DNA of 64,000 bases from Terriglobus roseus DSM 18391 (GCF_000265425.1 NC_018014.1:5084001-5148000); one strand, 5' to 3'. Shown: positions 1-8,672, numbered from the stretch's first letter. The notes: generated by a model from the letters alone, not told the origin. Numbers and translations: made by a program.

Positions 1-670
1 TCGGCGTGCCGACTGTGAAGTCCGCACTGCCGTCGCCACTGTCATCATTCGCCGCATCGCGAATCGCAGACTTCGTCGCCGACAGATCCGCCGTCCGGCT
101 CAGCGTCGACGTTGCAGATTCCGTGCACGTAACCGTGCTGCCGTAACCGACAAAATCAACGATCGCGCCCGTGTTCGTCGTGGGGCACGTCGTTCCAGCC
201 AGGCCGGTCACCGTGCCGCCCGTACCGCTCAGACTCGTGGTGTTGCTAACGAGTGCAACCTTGCCAGAGCCCGCAGCAAGCGCCGGAACGCAGGTGGCAG
301 CCGTATCCGTGTTCGGCGCCGTGAAATCCGGCGTCGGCAACAGAACACCGTTGGAGGTACCGGTATTTCCAATGCAAAGCTGTGCGAGATAGTACTTCCC
401 TGGCTGAATGCTGCCGCTGAGCTGAACCTTCGACCACGTGGAACCAGTGGCCGCGGCATACTGCACCGTGTAGCTGCTCAGATCAATCGCTGCCGTGGTC
501 GGGTTATACAGCTCAACAAAGTCATAGCGCCACGTGGCGCTGGCATTGCCGCCGCCGCCGTACACCTGCGAAATCACAACGTGTGTCTGGGCAAACGCCG
601 CAGGCGCACACGCCAGCAACGACAGGAACAGGAGCGTCAGCAGACGCTTCGGTACAGTCAGGATCTTCAA
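1..670 (-). CDS. Secreted lamin-tail-domain (LTD) protein, 3' part outside the window
   Basis: Reading the minus strand from a TTG at 670 gives a signal peptide (MKILTVPKRLL, then a Leu-rich core ending AFAQT) followed directly by a lamin-tail domain: VVISQVYGGGG, then YDFVELYNPT and DLSSYTVQY, the usual LTD strand pattern. The frame stays open for about 223 codons to the window edge, so the C-terminal part is missing. In bacteria LTDs often head large secreted nucleases, phosphatases or surface proteins; which applies here cannot be seen. The start is uncertain: no ATG or GTG lies nearby in frame. TTG is chosen because the signal peptide begins there and a GAGG lies 10 bases upstream. Confidence 0.75.
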   Translation of the reverse strand, partial: MKILTVPKRLLTLLFLSLLACAPAAFAQTHVVISQVYGGGGNASATWRYDFVELYNPTTAAIDLSSYTVQYAAATGSTWSKVQLSGSIQPGKYYLAQLCIGNTGTSNGVLLPTPDFTAPNTDTAATCVPALAAGSGKVALVSNTTSLSGTGGTVTGLAGTTCPTTNTGAIVDFVGYGSTVTCTESATSTLSRTADLSATKSAIRDAANDDSGDGSADFTVGTP

Positions 671-1066
671 AGGGGGAAAGCCTCGCGCAAGAAATAGGAA
701 ATGAGTTTGCCGCTGGCGATACAAATGCAGCGGGTCCGGCAGAGGGAGCAGGAGCTTACAGGGGCAAGTGCAACAGAGAGAATCCCTGTGGGAACCACAA
801 CAGGGGACAGCAACGACTGTGGAAAGGCTCAGTGGAGTGTTCTTTGTATCTGGCGCCGGTTACACAGGCAAGCTGGCTGACGCGTCATATTCCGCCGGTC
901 ATCGACAATTTACGGTTTCGCGCTAGCGTCCTCGCCGCAGCCCCGTGCGACTCTCAAGTCAGGTTTGTCGCCCTGAGCGAAGCAGAGCGCAGAAAAGAAA
1001 AGCCCGGCACAAGGCCGGGCTCTTCATCACGCAACACGCCGAAGGCGTCGAGAACGGTACGAAGAA
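671..1066. other. Intergenic region
   Basis: About 400 bases between the divergently placed LTD gene and the 3' end of the methyltransferase gene. Apart from the terminator at 991-1022 I see no gene here. The stretch 700-900 presumably carries the promoter of the LTD gene but no convincing -35/-10 pair was found. Confidence 0.5.
991..1022 (-). terminator. Rho-independent terminator of the RlmI-like gene
   Basis: Read on the minus strand, the stem GCCCGGC/GCCGGGC (1002-1008 with 1014-1020, loop of 5) is followed by a T-rich run TTTTCTTTTCT. It lies 45 bases past the stop codon of the methyltransferase gene. Confidence 0.85.
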
Positions 1067-2560
1067 CTAATCCACGCGAAGAATCAAACACTTCAGGTAA
1101 GCCGTCTCCGGCAGCGTCAACACCTCAGGATGATCCAGCGCCGCACCGCGCGTCTCCAGCATCCGCACATGCCGGCCGGAATCCGCAGCAGCCTCCGCCA
1201 CCGTCGCCGTAAACTCCTCGCGCGAAACATGGTGGCTGCACGAACACGTGATCAACGTCCCACCCGGTCGCAACATCCGCAACGCGCGCAGGTTCATCTC
1301 CTTGTAGCCGCGCATCGCACCCTCGGCCGCACGCTTCGTCTTCGCAAACGCCGGCGGATCCAGCACAATCGTGTCGAACTGCCGCTTCTCCGCGTCATAC
1401 GCCCGCAGCAACTCGAACGCATCCGCCTCGACCCACTCCACCTCGGCCTTCATCTGCGCGCGATTCCGTTCCAGGTTCTGCTCCGCCGTCTCCAGCGCGC
1501 TCCGGCTCGCATCCACACCCGTCACATGCGTGCAGACCCGCGCCATATGCAGCGCAAACCCACCCTGGTAGGTGCAGATGTCCAAAGCCTCGCCATGCGC
1601 ATAGGCCGCAGCCGCCGCATAGTTCATCCGCTGATCCAGGAACGCGCCCGTCTTCTGCCCGGCATTCGCATCGAAACCAAGCTTCAAGCCATTCAGCGTG
1701 AACTCCGTCTTCGCGGGCCCCGCATGTCCCTCACGCACAAACAAGGGCTCCGCAGGCGGCGCCGGCAGCTTCTCCAGCTCACGAATCCGCGGATCCGGCC
1801 GCTCCACAATGACGTCCACACCCTCCACCGCAAGCTCCCGCGCCAGCACCTCGCGCATGTCGTCCTGCGCCGTACCCTGCGTCAACAACTGCAGCACCAC
1901 CAGGTTGCGATAACGATCCGCCACAATCCCCGGCAGATCATCCGCCTCCGAAAAGATCAACCGCACCGAATCCGTGCTGCCATCCGTCAGCATCGGCGTA
2001 CGCAAAGCCAGCGCCGCACGAACCCGCGTCACCACATCTTCCAGGTACTCGCCACGATGGATCTTCGGCTCCGCCGAAACCTTCCGCGCCGCAATCACCG
2101 AAGCCTCGCTATAGATAGCCGACCCAAACGGGATCCGCCGCGCATCCATCAGCGTGATCAACCCGCCCGCCGGCATCGCAACGGCACCCAGAGCAGGGAT
2201 CAACTCCTCAACATCCGTCCGATACACCCAAAGATGTCCAGCCCGCAGCTTGTCCGCAGCCTTGTGATTTACCACTGCCGCCGGCCCAACCTCATCGGCC
2301 TCCAGCAGCTTCGGCTCCCGATCCACCCACGCCGTCCGCCCAACCGCCTTACGAGGGTCAGAACCCCGCTGCGCACCACCAGGCTTGCGAACAAATCCAT
2401 CGCTGCGGCGAGCAGAACCATCGCCACCGCGACCACCACCAGCACCACTACGAGCACCATCAGGGCGACCAGCACTGCTCGGCCGAACAGAACCAACCGA
2501 CTTGCGACGCAAGTCCGGAATACGAGGTCCATTGATATTGCGGGGAGGAATCTCAGCCAT
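1067..2560 (-). CDS. Class I SAM-dependent rRNA methyltransferase, RlmI family
   Basis: A 497-residue protein. Residues about 1-85 are a Gly/Arg/Ser-rich basic extension, probably disordered and RNA-binding. A PUA-like domain follows (HLWVYRTDVEEL, about 108-170). The Rossmann-type methyltransferase domain from about 300 shows the SAM-binding ALDICTYQGGFALH, the acidic VTGVDAS strand, the catalytic-type DPPAF motif and a late TCSCSHHV segment with Cys residues. This order matches the RlmI family (23S rRNA m5C1962 methyltransferase in E. coli), so cytosolic 23S rRNA cytosine methylation is the likely role. The arginine-rich N-terminus is longer than in E. coli RlmI. It is divergent from lepA, with a dispersed hairpin repeat in the gap. 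Confidence 0.85.
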   Translation of the reverse strand: MAEIPPRNINGPRIPDLRRKSVGSVRPSSAGRPDGARSGAGGGRGGDGSARRSDGFVRKPGGAQRGSDPRKAVGRTAWVDREPKLLEADEVGPAAVVNHKAADKLRAGHLWVYRTDVEELIPALGAVAMPAGGLITLMDARRIPFGSAIYSEASVIAARKVSAEPKIHRGEYLEDVVTRVRAALALRTPMLTDGSTDSVRLIFSEADDLPGIVADRYRNLVVLQLLTQGTAQDDMREVLARELAVEGVDVIVERPDPRIRELEKLPAPPAEPLFVREGHAGPAKTEFTLNGLKLGFDANAGQKTGAFLDQRMNYAAAAAYAHGEALDICTYQGGFALHMARVCTHVTGVDASRSALETAEQNLERNRAQMKAEVEWVEADAFELLRAYDAEKRQFDTIVLDPPAFAKTKRAAEGAMRGYKEMNLRALRMLRPGGTLITCSCSHHVSREEFTATVAEAAADSGRHVRMLETRGAALDHPEVLTLPETAYLKCLILRVD

Positions 2561-2584
2561 CCCCTATGGTCGCACGCGAACAAA

Positions 2585-2642
2585 CCCGGGTGCCCCATTC
2601 TTTGCGCAGCAAAGGGTGGGTTATCGCGCAAAGCGCGACCGC
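2585..2642 (+). repeat. Dispersed variable-arm hairpin repeat (family A), copy 1
   Basis: Shares the frame GGGTGCCCCA ... GGGTGGGTTATCGCGC ... GCGCGACCGC with copies near 5.84, 16.5, 17.4, 26.2 and 26.4 kb. In this copy the inner arms are CTTTGC/GCAAAG around a short loop, shorter than in the other copies but still complementary. It sits in the gap between the divergent methyltransferase and lepA genes. Confidence 0.8.
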
Positions 2643-2720
2643 TCTCCGCAAACCATCGTTAACCTCAAACACCCCGGCGCGGCACGCCACCCATACCCCT
2701 GTAAACTAACCAAAGACCGC

Positions 2721-4520
2721 ATGGACCCCAAATACATCCGTAATTTCGCGATCATCGCGCACATCGACCACGGCAAAAGCACCCTCTCCGACCGCCTGCT
2801 CGAGCTCACCGGCTCGCTCACCCAGCGCGAGATGCAGGCGCAGGTCCTCGACGCCATGGACCTCGAACGCGAGCGTGGCATCACCATCAAGGCCCACTCC
2901 GTCCGCATGATGTATCAGGCCTCCGACGGCATCACCTACCAGCTCAACCTCATCGACACGCCCGGCCACGTCGACTTCTCCTACGAAGTCTCGCGCTCCC
3001 TCGCCTCCTGCGAAGGCGCGCTCCTCGTCGTCGATGCCACCCAGGGCGTCGAAGCGCAGACACTGGCCAACGCCTATCTCGCCATCTCCAACGGCCTCGA
3101 GATCCTGCCCATCATCAACAAAATCGACCTCCCCAGCGCCGACATCCAGCGCACCAAGGAGATGATCGAGACCACCGTCGGCCTCCCCGCCGACGACGCC
3201 ATCTGCGTCAGCGCAAAGACCGGCCTCAACGTCGCCGACATCCTCGAGGCCGTCGTCACCCTCCTGCCCCCACCGCAGGGCGACGCCACCAAGCCCCTCC
3301 AGGCACTCATCTTCGACAGCTGGTTCGACCCCTACAAGGGCGTCATCGTGCTCGCCCGCGTCATCAACGGCGTACTCCGCACCGGCCAGCGCATCAAGCT
3401 CATGAGCAACGGCAAGGTCTTCGACGTCGAATCCATGGGCGTCCTCACGCCCAAGGCCGTCGAGATCCGCGAACTCTCCGCAGGCGAAGTCGGCTTCTTC
3501 GTCGCGACGATCAAGGACGTCGCGGACACCAAGGTCGGCGACACCATCACCGACCCCGCCGAGCCCGCCACCGAAATGCTCCCCGGCTTTGAAGACATCA
3601 AGTCCATGGTCTTCGCCGGCCTCTACACCATCGAATCGCACGAGCACGGTGCCCTGCGCGAAGCCCTCGGCAAACTCAAGCTCAATGACGCCAGCTTCTC
3701 CTTCGAACCCGAATCCTCCGTCGCCCTCGGCTTCGGCTTCCGCTGCGGCTTCCTCGGCCTCCTCCACATGGAAATCATCCAGGAGCGCCTCGAGCGCGAG
3801 TTCGGCCTCGACCTCATCACCACCGCGCCCGGCGTGCGCTACCGCATCACCCTCACCGGCGGCGACGTCGTTGAGGTCGAAAACCCCTCCCGCTGGCCCG
3901 ATCCCACCACCATCGAGACCATCGAAGAGCCCGTCATCATCGCCAAAATCCTCACCAACGAGGAGTACGTCGGCAACATCCTCAAGCTCGTCGAGGAAAA
4001 ACGCGGCAAGCAGCAGAACATGGAGTACGTCAGCGCCAACCGCGTCATGATCACCTACGAACTCCCGCTCAACGAAATCGTCCTCGACTTCTACGACCGG
4101 CTCAAGTCCGTATCCCGCGGCTACGCCTCACTCGACTACCACCTCAGCGGCATGTGGACCAGCCCCATGGTCAAGATGGACATCCTCGTCTCCGGCGAAC
4201 CCGTCGACGCCCTCTCCGTCATCGTCCACCGCGACTTCGCCTACGAACGCGGCAAGGCCCTCGTCCACAAAATGCGCGAACTCATCCCGCGCCAGATGTT
4301 CGAAGTAGCCATCCAGGCCGCCATCGGAGCCAAAATCGTAGCCCGCGAAACCGTCAGCGCCATCCGCAAAGACGTCATCGCAAAATGCTACGGCGGCGAC
4401 ATCAGCCGTAAAAAGAAGCTCCTCAACAAGCAAAAAGAAGGCAAAAAGCGTATGAAGCGCATAGGCCAGGTAGACATCCCCCAGGAAGCCTTCCTAGCCG
4501 TCCTAAAAATCGGCGAGTAG
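2721..4520 (+). CDS. lepA: Elongation factor 4 (LepA), ribosome back-translocating GTPase
   Basis: 599 residues, the usual LepA length. The GTPase domain shows the G1 loop AHIDHGKST, switch residues ERERGITIKAHSV, G3 DTPGHVDF and G4 NKIDLP. Domain II, the EF-G-like domains and the LepA-specific C-terminal domain follow, ending in a basic tail (SRKKKLLNKQKEGKKRMKRIG) typical of the family. LepA binds the 70S ribosome and acts on stalled or mistranslocated complexes. The frame is open far upstream, but ATG 2721 (MDPKYIRNFAIIAH) matches the family N-terminus; the upstream part is the antisense of the neighbouring gene. Third positions are strongly C-rich. It is followed convergently by the HEAT-like gene after 21 bases. 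Confidence 0.95.
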   Translation: MDPKYIRNFAIIAHIDHGKSTLSDRLLELTGSLTQREMQAQVLDAMDLERERGITIKAHSVRMMYQASDGITYQLNLIDTPGHVDFSYEVSRSLASCEGALLVVDATQGVEAQTLANAYLAISNGLEILPIINKIDLPSADIQRTKEMIETTVGLPADDAICVSAKTGLNVADILEAVVTLLPPPQGDATKPLQALIFDSWFDPYKGVIVLARVINGVLRTGQRIKLMSNGKVFDVESMGVLTPKAVEIRELSAGEVGFFVATIKDVADTKVGDTITDPAEPATEMLPGFEDIKSMVFAGLYTIESHEHGALREALGKLKLNDASFSFEPESSVALGFGFRCGFLGLLHMEIIQERLEREFGLDLITTAPGVRYRITLTGGDVVEVENPSRWPDPTTIETIEEPVIIAKILTNEEYVGNILKLVEEKRGKQQNMEYVSANRVMITYELPLNEIVLDFYDRLKSVSRGYASLDYHLSGMWTSPMVKMDILVSGEPVDALSVIVHRDFAYERGKALVHKMRELIPRQMFEVAIQAAIGAKIVARETVSAIRKDVIAKCYGGDISRKKKLLNKQKEGKKRMKRIGQVDIPQEAFLAVLKIGE

Positions 4521-4541
4521 CCCGACGGGTTCACCTTCTCG

Positions 4542-5357
4542 TCAAGGATCGATTGGCTTAAGTCTCTTTGCGCTAGATTCGCGAAAAACTTTTGCGCGGT
4601 CTGGCGACATGTACAGATCCACCGCTGCTTGTGCTCGCGGATCGTCAAAGAAGACCAGAGATGCTTCAGCGATTGCAGCAGCTAGTCCCCTTGGAGACCT
4701 TCCGCACGCATCCACAATCCAAGGAATCGAGTCTTTGTCCTGCATTTGGGCTAGGCCCTTTGCTGCCATGATTGCGATCATGGAGTGATGCGAGGAGAGG
4801 GCGCGCCGCAAGAGCGGAATTGCGCGCGGATCACCGGATAAGCCGAGTTGCATAACCCTTCCGGGCAGCCCATACATGGCCAACTGGCCCGCCGTATTCA
4901 CATCGACGTGATGAGCCTGAGCCCAAGCCGCCATTTCTGGTAAAAATGGTGCCTGCCGGACGTTCCCCCCAGCATCAAAAACAGGATCAGGCAAGTCGGT
5001 GTCTACCGCCTGCGTCGCCTGATCCAGCAGAAAATTCCAGTAAGTATCGTCATTGTCTTTGAGTTGTACTAGCCCAGACGCGATGCTCAGTTTTGTGTCA
5101 GTCTCCTTCGCTTGCTTAAACTGCTCCTCAAGATCTGGAATAGCCTGTAGTGCACGAGCGTGAGAAATAACCACAACGTCCCTGGCGCTTACACGCCCAG
5201 TTTTCGCTTTGGTTAGTGCGAGATGGAGCTCGTCAGACTGATTTTGCACTTCCTGTCCCGTGCCTGCGCCAAATGAAAGCGCGCACAGGAGAAGAACGTA
5301 CAGCCCCGGTTTTACGGCCCGAGCCATCTTGGGACTTGGATTCGAACTCATGATCAT
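4542..5357 (-). CDS. Secreted HEAT-repeat-like protein of unknown function
   Basis: 271 residues. The ATG at 5357 has an excellent ribosome site (AGGAGG, 5 bases upstream). A hydrophobic segment GLYVLLLCALSFGAGTG at residues about 18-34 looks like a signal peptide. The second half has alpha-helical repeats of HEAT/PBS-lyase type (GDPRAIPLLRRAL, HSMIAIMAAKGLAQM, DDPRAQAAVDLYM). Such repeats are protein-binding scaffolds; no catalytic motif is visible. Codon use is much less C/G-biased than in lepA next door, suggesting an acquired gene or the left side of the low-GC stretch that continues to about 10 kb. Confidence 0.75.
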   Translation of the reverse strand: MIMSSNPSPKMARAVKPGLYVLLLCALSFGAGTGQEVQNQSDELHLALTKAKTGRVSARDVVVISHARALQAIPDLEEQFKQAKETDTKLSIASGLVQLKDNDDTYWNFLLDQATQAVDTDLPDPVFDAGGNVRQAPFLPEMAAWAQAHHVDVNTAGQLAMYGLPGRVMQLGLSGDPRAIPLLRRALSSHHSMIAIMAAKGLAQMQDKDSIPWIVDACGRSPRGLAAAIAEASLVFFDDPRAQAAVDLYMSPDRAKVFRESSAKRLKPIDP

Positions 5358-6357
5358 GCTCGCCTCCTCTTGAGTTTGGTAAACCGGACGCTCCGCTAGT
5401 TGATACTGCTGGGTAAGAGTTGCATCCCCGAAGGCAGGTTGGCGAATGCTCCTGGGGTTCCCTGATGCACTACTTACACTCTTCTCCCATTCTCGTATAC
5501 CGAGTATGTGGGGAAATTTTGATAAGAACGAGACGGATCATGGATAGCAACCTCCAGCGACGAAATCACTGTCATTGTGCAGGTTGCAAAGAGCTTAGGG
5601 AATCACAATCCACTTGCCCCGTTGGTCAGGCTGCCGGGGCATTCGCGCGAAAGCGCGAGTCGAAACCCTCTGCGTCATACAAACCCAGAGCATCACGAAT
5701 CGGGTGCCCCATGTCTCGCTTCTGAGCCAAGGACCTTCGCGTAAGCGCGATCCGGAGAAAGCAGTGGCCTTCAGGCCACGGAAACCCCCAACCCTCCAGA
5801 AGCCGGGCTTCAGCCCCGGCACCCACTTGTCATCCCGCTGGGTGCCCCATTCTTTCGCAAGTTTCATCGCGAAAGGGTGGGTTATCGCGCGAAAGCGCGA
5901 CCAGTAGATTTAGGCAACTCAAGGGACCGGGGCGAGGGAAGAAGCAACGCGCATCGGGTGCCCCATCTCTCGCTTCTGAGGCATGGGCCTTCGCGCAGAG
6001 CGCGAACCGACTCGGAAGGGCACAGCTTGAGCTGTGCCAACAACCACACCCATAACGAACGCGCGGCCGATCCGATCAACAGGACGAAAACGCCCAACCC
6101 CGCGCGCCCACCAAGGCCCGCCCGTCTGCTCAAAGCCAGCCCCAAGCCCGCCGAAGGATCGCGCCTCCGACACAAAGCCATTCGCGCAAAGCGCGAACCT
6201 CCCTCAGAAGGGCACGGCTTCAGCCGTGCCAATAAACCCCACCCAGAACCGAACGCGCGGCCAATGCCCTTTTCAGGCCGATAACGTGCACGGCTCCAGC
6301 CGGATACCGAACTAAGACTTAACTGAGTGTAGCTTTTCCGACCTTTATGAGTAACAA
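5358..6357. repeat. 1-kb intergenic region packed with hairpin repeats
   Basis: No convincing gene. The overlapping short open frames here are built from repeats. Recognisable units: family-A hairpin repeats at 5698-5757 (degenerate), 5838-5902 (arms CTTTCGC/GCGAAAG) and 5952-6010 (arms CCCAT/ATGGG); family-B palindromes AAGGGCACAGC..GCTGTGCC at 6014-6041 and AAGGGCACGGC..GCCGTGCC at 6203-6233; and short palindromes of the type GGCCTTCAGGCC near 5766 and GGGCTTCAGCCCC near 5806. The cluster lies at the left edge of the purA/DUF7002 gene pair. Confidence 0.75.
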
Positions 6358-6414
6358 GCACGAGTCGTGCAGCATCGATTTTCTTTGCGTATCTCCTGAT
6401 ATCCGACATAGAAT
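6358..6414 (+). promoter_or_regulatory. Candidate promoter and 13-bp palindrome upstream of the kinase-PurA fusion
   Basis: A perfect 13-base palindrome GCACGAGTCGTGC (6358-6370) precedes a possible sigma-70 promoter: TTGCGT (6385-6390), an 18-base spacer, and TAGAAT (6409-6414, five of six to TATAAT). The start codon is 37 bases further on. The palindrome could be an operator. This is visual matching only. Confidence 0.4.
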
Positions 6415-6450
6415 TGCCGGCACACGGATAGATAAGTGTGCGGGAGTTGC

Positions 6451-8055
6451 ATGGCGACACGCCTTGTTGTCCTTTCAGGTCCTATTGGAGTTGGTAAAAG
6501 CACACTAACGAAATCACTCGCCACCCGATTCGGCGCACGAATTGTAAAGACGCGCGAGTTGCTCGATCTAGAAGCTCAACATAGCTTCAAGACCATTCAC
6601 AGCCGAGAAGAATATCAGGCTTTCGGCGAGGCTTTAGACCTTCGCGATGGCGGCCAATGGGTGGCCAACGCCGTGCACGAACTCTTTCGGCGGGAACCTG
6701 CTGACTTCATTTGCGTCGATTCTGTTCGTATTCAGGCACAGATTGACTTCTTGAGAAAGCAGTACGGTCTTGCGGTCTTCCATCTTCACATGACAGCCGA
6801 CATCGAGGACCTTGAGATGCGTTTTCTTGAGCGCAGTGTCACCTTCGAGGAGGCTGCCTCATATGCTGAGTCCCAACTATGCGAAACCGAGCGAGCAGTT
6901 CATCATCTAGCTGCGCGGGCCGATGCAGTAGTGAACACATCCCGTTGTAACCCTGGCGACGTAGTTGTTCGCGTCGCGACGTATCTCAAACTACTATCGC
7001 GAGATCACGCGCCAAGTGTAGATTTGCTTGTCGGTGGTCAGTTCGGCAGCGAAGGGAAAGGGCATATTGCTTCATTCCTAGCGAGGGAGTACCAACTCCT
7101 CATACGCGGCGGAGGGCCGAATGCGGGCCACAAGGTCTACGAGACCCCGAGTGTGTACACCCACCATCAACTTCCATGCGGGACCCGTTCAACGACAGCT
7201 CAATTAATGATTGCCCCGGGTGCGATCATTAATCCGGAAGCTCTTCTTAAAGAAATAGCGGATTGCGGCGTGACCCCCGAACGTCTTTCCATCGACCCGC
7301 GGGTGATGATTATTTCTAGAGAAGACATTCGCGCAGAAGAGCTATTAGTGAAAAGAATCGGCTCTACCGGTCAAGGCGTGGGCGCAGCTGCGGCGAGAAG
7401 GATTATGGGCCGCAGTGAACCAGCGCTGCTTGCACGAGATGTTGCCGCTTTGAAGCCATTTATACAAGATACAAACCGCCTGCTAGAGAACGCATATCTG
7501 CACGGTGATCGCATACTTATTGAAGGAACACAGGGCGCAGGTCTGAGCCTTTACCATGGCTCATATCCGAACGTGACGAGCCGCGATACGAGCGCTTCCG
7601 CTTGCGTCTCTGAAGCTGGCATCTCTCCAAAACGTGTACGTAAAATTGTGATGACCTGTAGAACTTATCCCATCCGCGTTCAGAACGGCACTGAAGGGAC
7701 GTCCGGACCGTTGGGTAAGGAATTGAGTTGGAGTGAAGTTGCTAAAAGGTCGGGGTATTCCGAGGAAGAATTGACCGCCGCCGAAAAAACCTCGACCACC
7801 GGCCGCCAAAGGAGAGTGTCTGAATTCGACTGGGTTCAGCTAAGAAGAGCGGCTCTTCTGAACGGGCCCACCGACATCGCCCTCACCTTCGCTGACTATC
7901 TGGACCGCAAAAATACGGATGCCAGAAGATTTGAACAACTGACCGATGCCACTATCAAGTTCGCTGAGGAAGTAGAAAACGTCACCGGGGCCCCGGTTTC
8001 CCTGATTTCCACTAGGTTTAATTTTCGAAGCATCATCGACCGGAGAAATTGGTGA
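6451..8055 (+). CDS. Fusion of a P-loop nucleotide kinase with a PurZ-like adenylosuccinate synthetase
   Basis: 534 residues from ATG 6451 (GGGAG 5-9 bases upstream). Residues 1-185 form a P-loop kinase-like domain: LSGPIGVGKST (Walker A) and an FICVDSV strand, resembling nucleoside/nucleotide kinases. Residues about 190-534 are adenylosuccinate synthetase-like: GGQFGSEGKG, RGGGPNAGHK, GSTGQGVG, EGTQGAGLSL, STTGRQRR and a C-terminal PVSLISTRF. The canonical catalytic Asp of GDEGKGK is Ser200 here; the catalytic His is kept (His227). The guanine-binding TKxD of PurA reads TFAD, so GTP use is doubtful. Both changes recall phage PurZ (dGMP plus aspartate to 2-aminoadenylosuccinate precursor, ATP/dATP-driven). 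The gene is therefore unlikely to be the housekeeping purA, which is usually about 430 residues without a kinase domain. Codon use is clearly less GC-biased than flanking core genes. It overlaps the next gene by 4 bases. Confidence 0.85.
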   Translation: MATRLVVLSGPIGVGKSTLTKSLATRFGARIVKTRELLDLEAQHSFKTIHSREEYQAFGEALDLRDGGQWVANAVHELFRREPADFICVDSVRIQAQIDFLRKQYGLAVFHLHMTADIEDLEMRFLERSVTFEEAASYAESQLCETERAVHHLAARADAVVNTSRCNPGDVVVRVATYLKLLSRDHAPSVDLLVGGQFGSEGKGHIASFLAREYQLLIRGGGPNAGHKVYETPSVYTHHQLPCGTRSTTAQLMIAPGAIINPEALLKEIADCGVTPERLSIDPRVMIISREDIRAEELLVKRIGSTGQGVGAAAARRIMGRSEPALLARDVAALKPFIQDTNRLLENAYLHGDRILIEGTQGAGLSLYHGSYPNVTSRDTSASACVSEAGISPKRVRKIVMTCRTYPIRVQNGTEGTSGPLGKELSWSEVAKRSGYSEEELTAAEKTSTTGRQRRVSEFDWVQLRRAALLNGPTDIALTFADYLDRKNTDARRFEQLTDATIKFAEEVENVTGAPVSLISTRFNFRSIIDRRNW

Positions 8056-8672
8056 CTAAAGAAGAATTTGTCAAAGCTTATCCGCGTCTGTACCACATGG
8101 CCACTTCTCAGGCCCAGCCAACCCTGGACACGCTGGGCTTACTAAGCACGGATGCGATTTTGGATCTTTTCGAAATGGATGCAACTGAGAAAGAGCGCTT
8201 GCGGTCCGAGAGGCGACCTCAGATGACTAAACTAACGCATCCGAAACATGGAGTATTTTATCTGCGCGACCAGAGGCCAATGCGGGATGCGGCGCTTGAG
8301 CAGTGCCTTGACGGCATGACCGTACGAGAATGGTATCTGTCTTTGAATAGTCGGGTATTCATGTGGGCCAGCCGGGACAGAGTCGACAGATTGCTTGCTG
8401 CCAGAGCGTACCGAAGCCAGGATCAGCTTGTGCTCACGATCGATACGGCCTCATTCGCAGAGAAACACTTCTCTGAAATAGTCGTCTCGACACTAAATTC
8501 GGGCGCTACGTTGTATCGGCCGCTGCGACGCGGCATCCAGACCTTCATGCCGATTACTGCCTTCCAGGCCGGCAGGCTAAGCAAGCCGATTGTGGAAGTG
8601 ACCCTTGTCGGTTCGGTCCCCGACTTCATGGAATTCGTAACCAGCTCTGAAATCCGCAAAGGCCAAGCCTGA
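8052..8672 (+). CDS. DUF7002-like protein, translationally coupled to the PurZ-like gene
   Basis: 206 residues from GTG 8052, which overlaps the upstream stop (GTGA) and has GGAG 6 bases before it, so translational coupling is expected. Motifs: YPRLYHMATSQ near the start, then LGLLST, HPKHGVFYLRDQRPMR, LNSRVFMWASRDRVDRLLAAR, DQLVLTIDTASF and LNSGATLYRP. This pattern matches a family I recall as DUF7002. The LYHM...GLLS start, the aromatic RVFMW strand and the LxIDTA strand are reminiscent of DarT/RNA 2'-phosphotransferase-type ADP-ribosyltransferase folds, but that is an inference without structural support. No membrane segment or signal peptide. Function unknown; the overlap says it works with the kinase-PurZ-like fusion. 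Confidence 0.75.
   Translation: MTKEEFVKAYPRLYHMATSQAQPTLDTLGLLSTDAILDLFEMDATEKERLRSERRPQMTKLTHPKHGVFYLRDQRPMRDAALEQCLDGMTVREWYLSLNSRVFMWASRDRVDRLLAARAYRSQDQLVLTIDTASFAEKHFSEIVVSTLNSGATLYRPLRRGIQTFMPITAFQAGRLSKPIVEVTLVGSVPDFMEFVTSSEIRKGQA

Noticed and set aside
5420..6460. Several 60-190-codon frames in the repeat cluster
   Set aside because: Their products are translations of the hairpin repeats (for example the recurring GWVIAR segment) and recur in other intergenic copies, so they are not genes.
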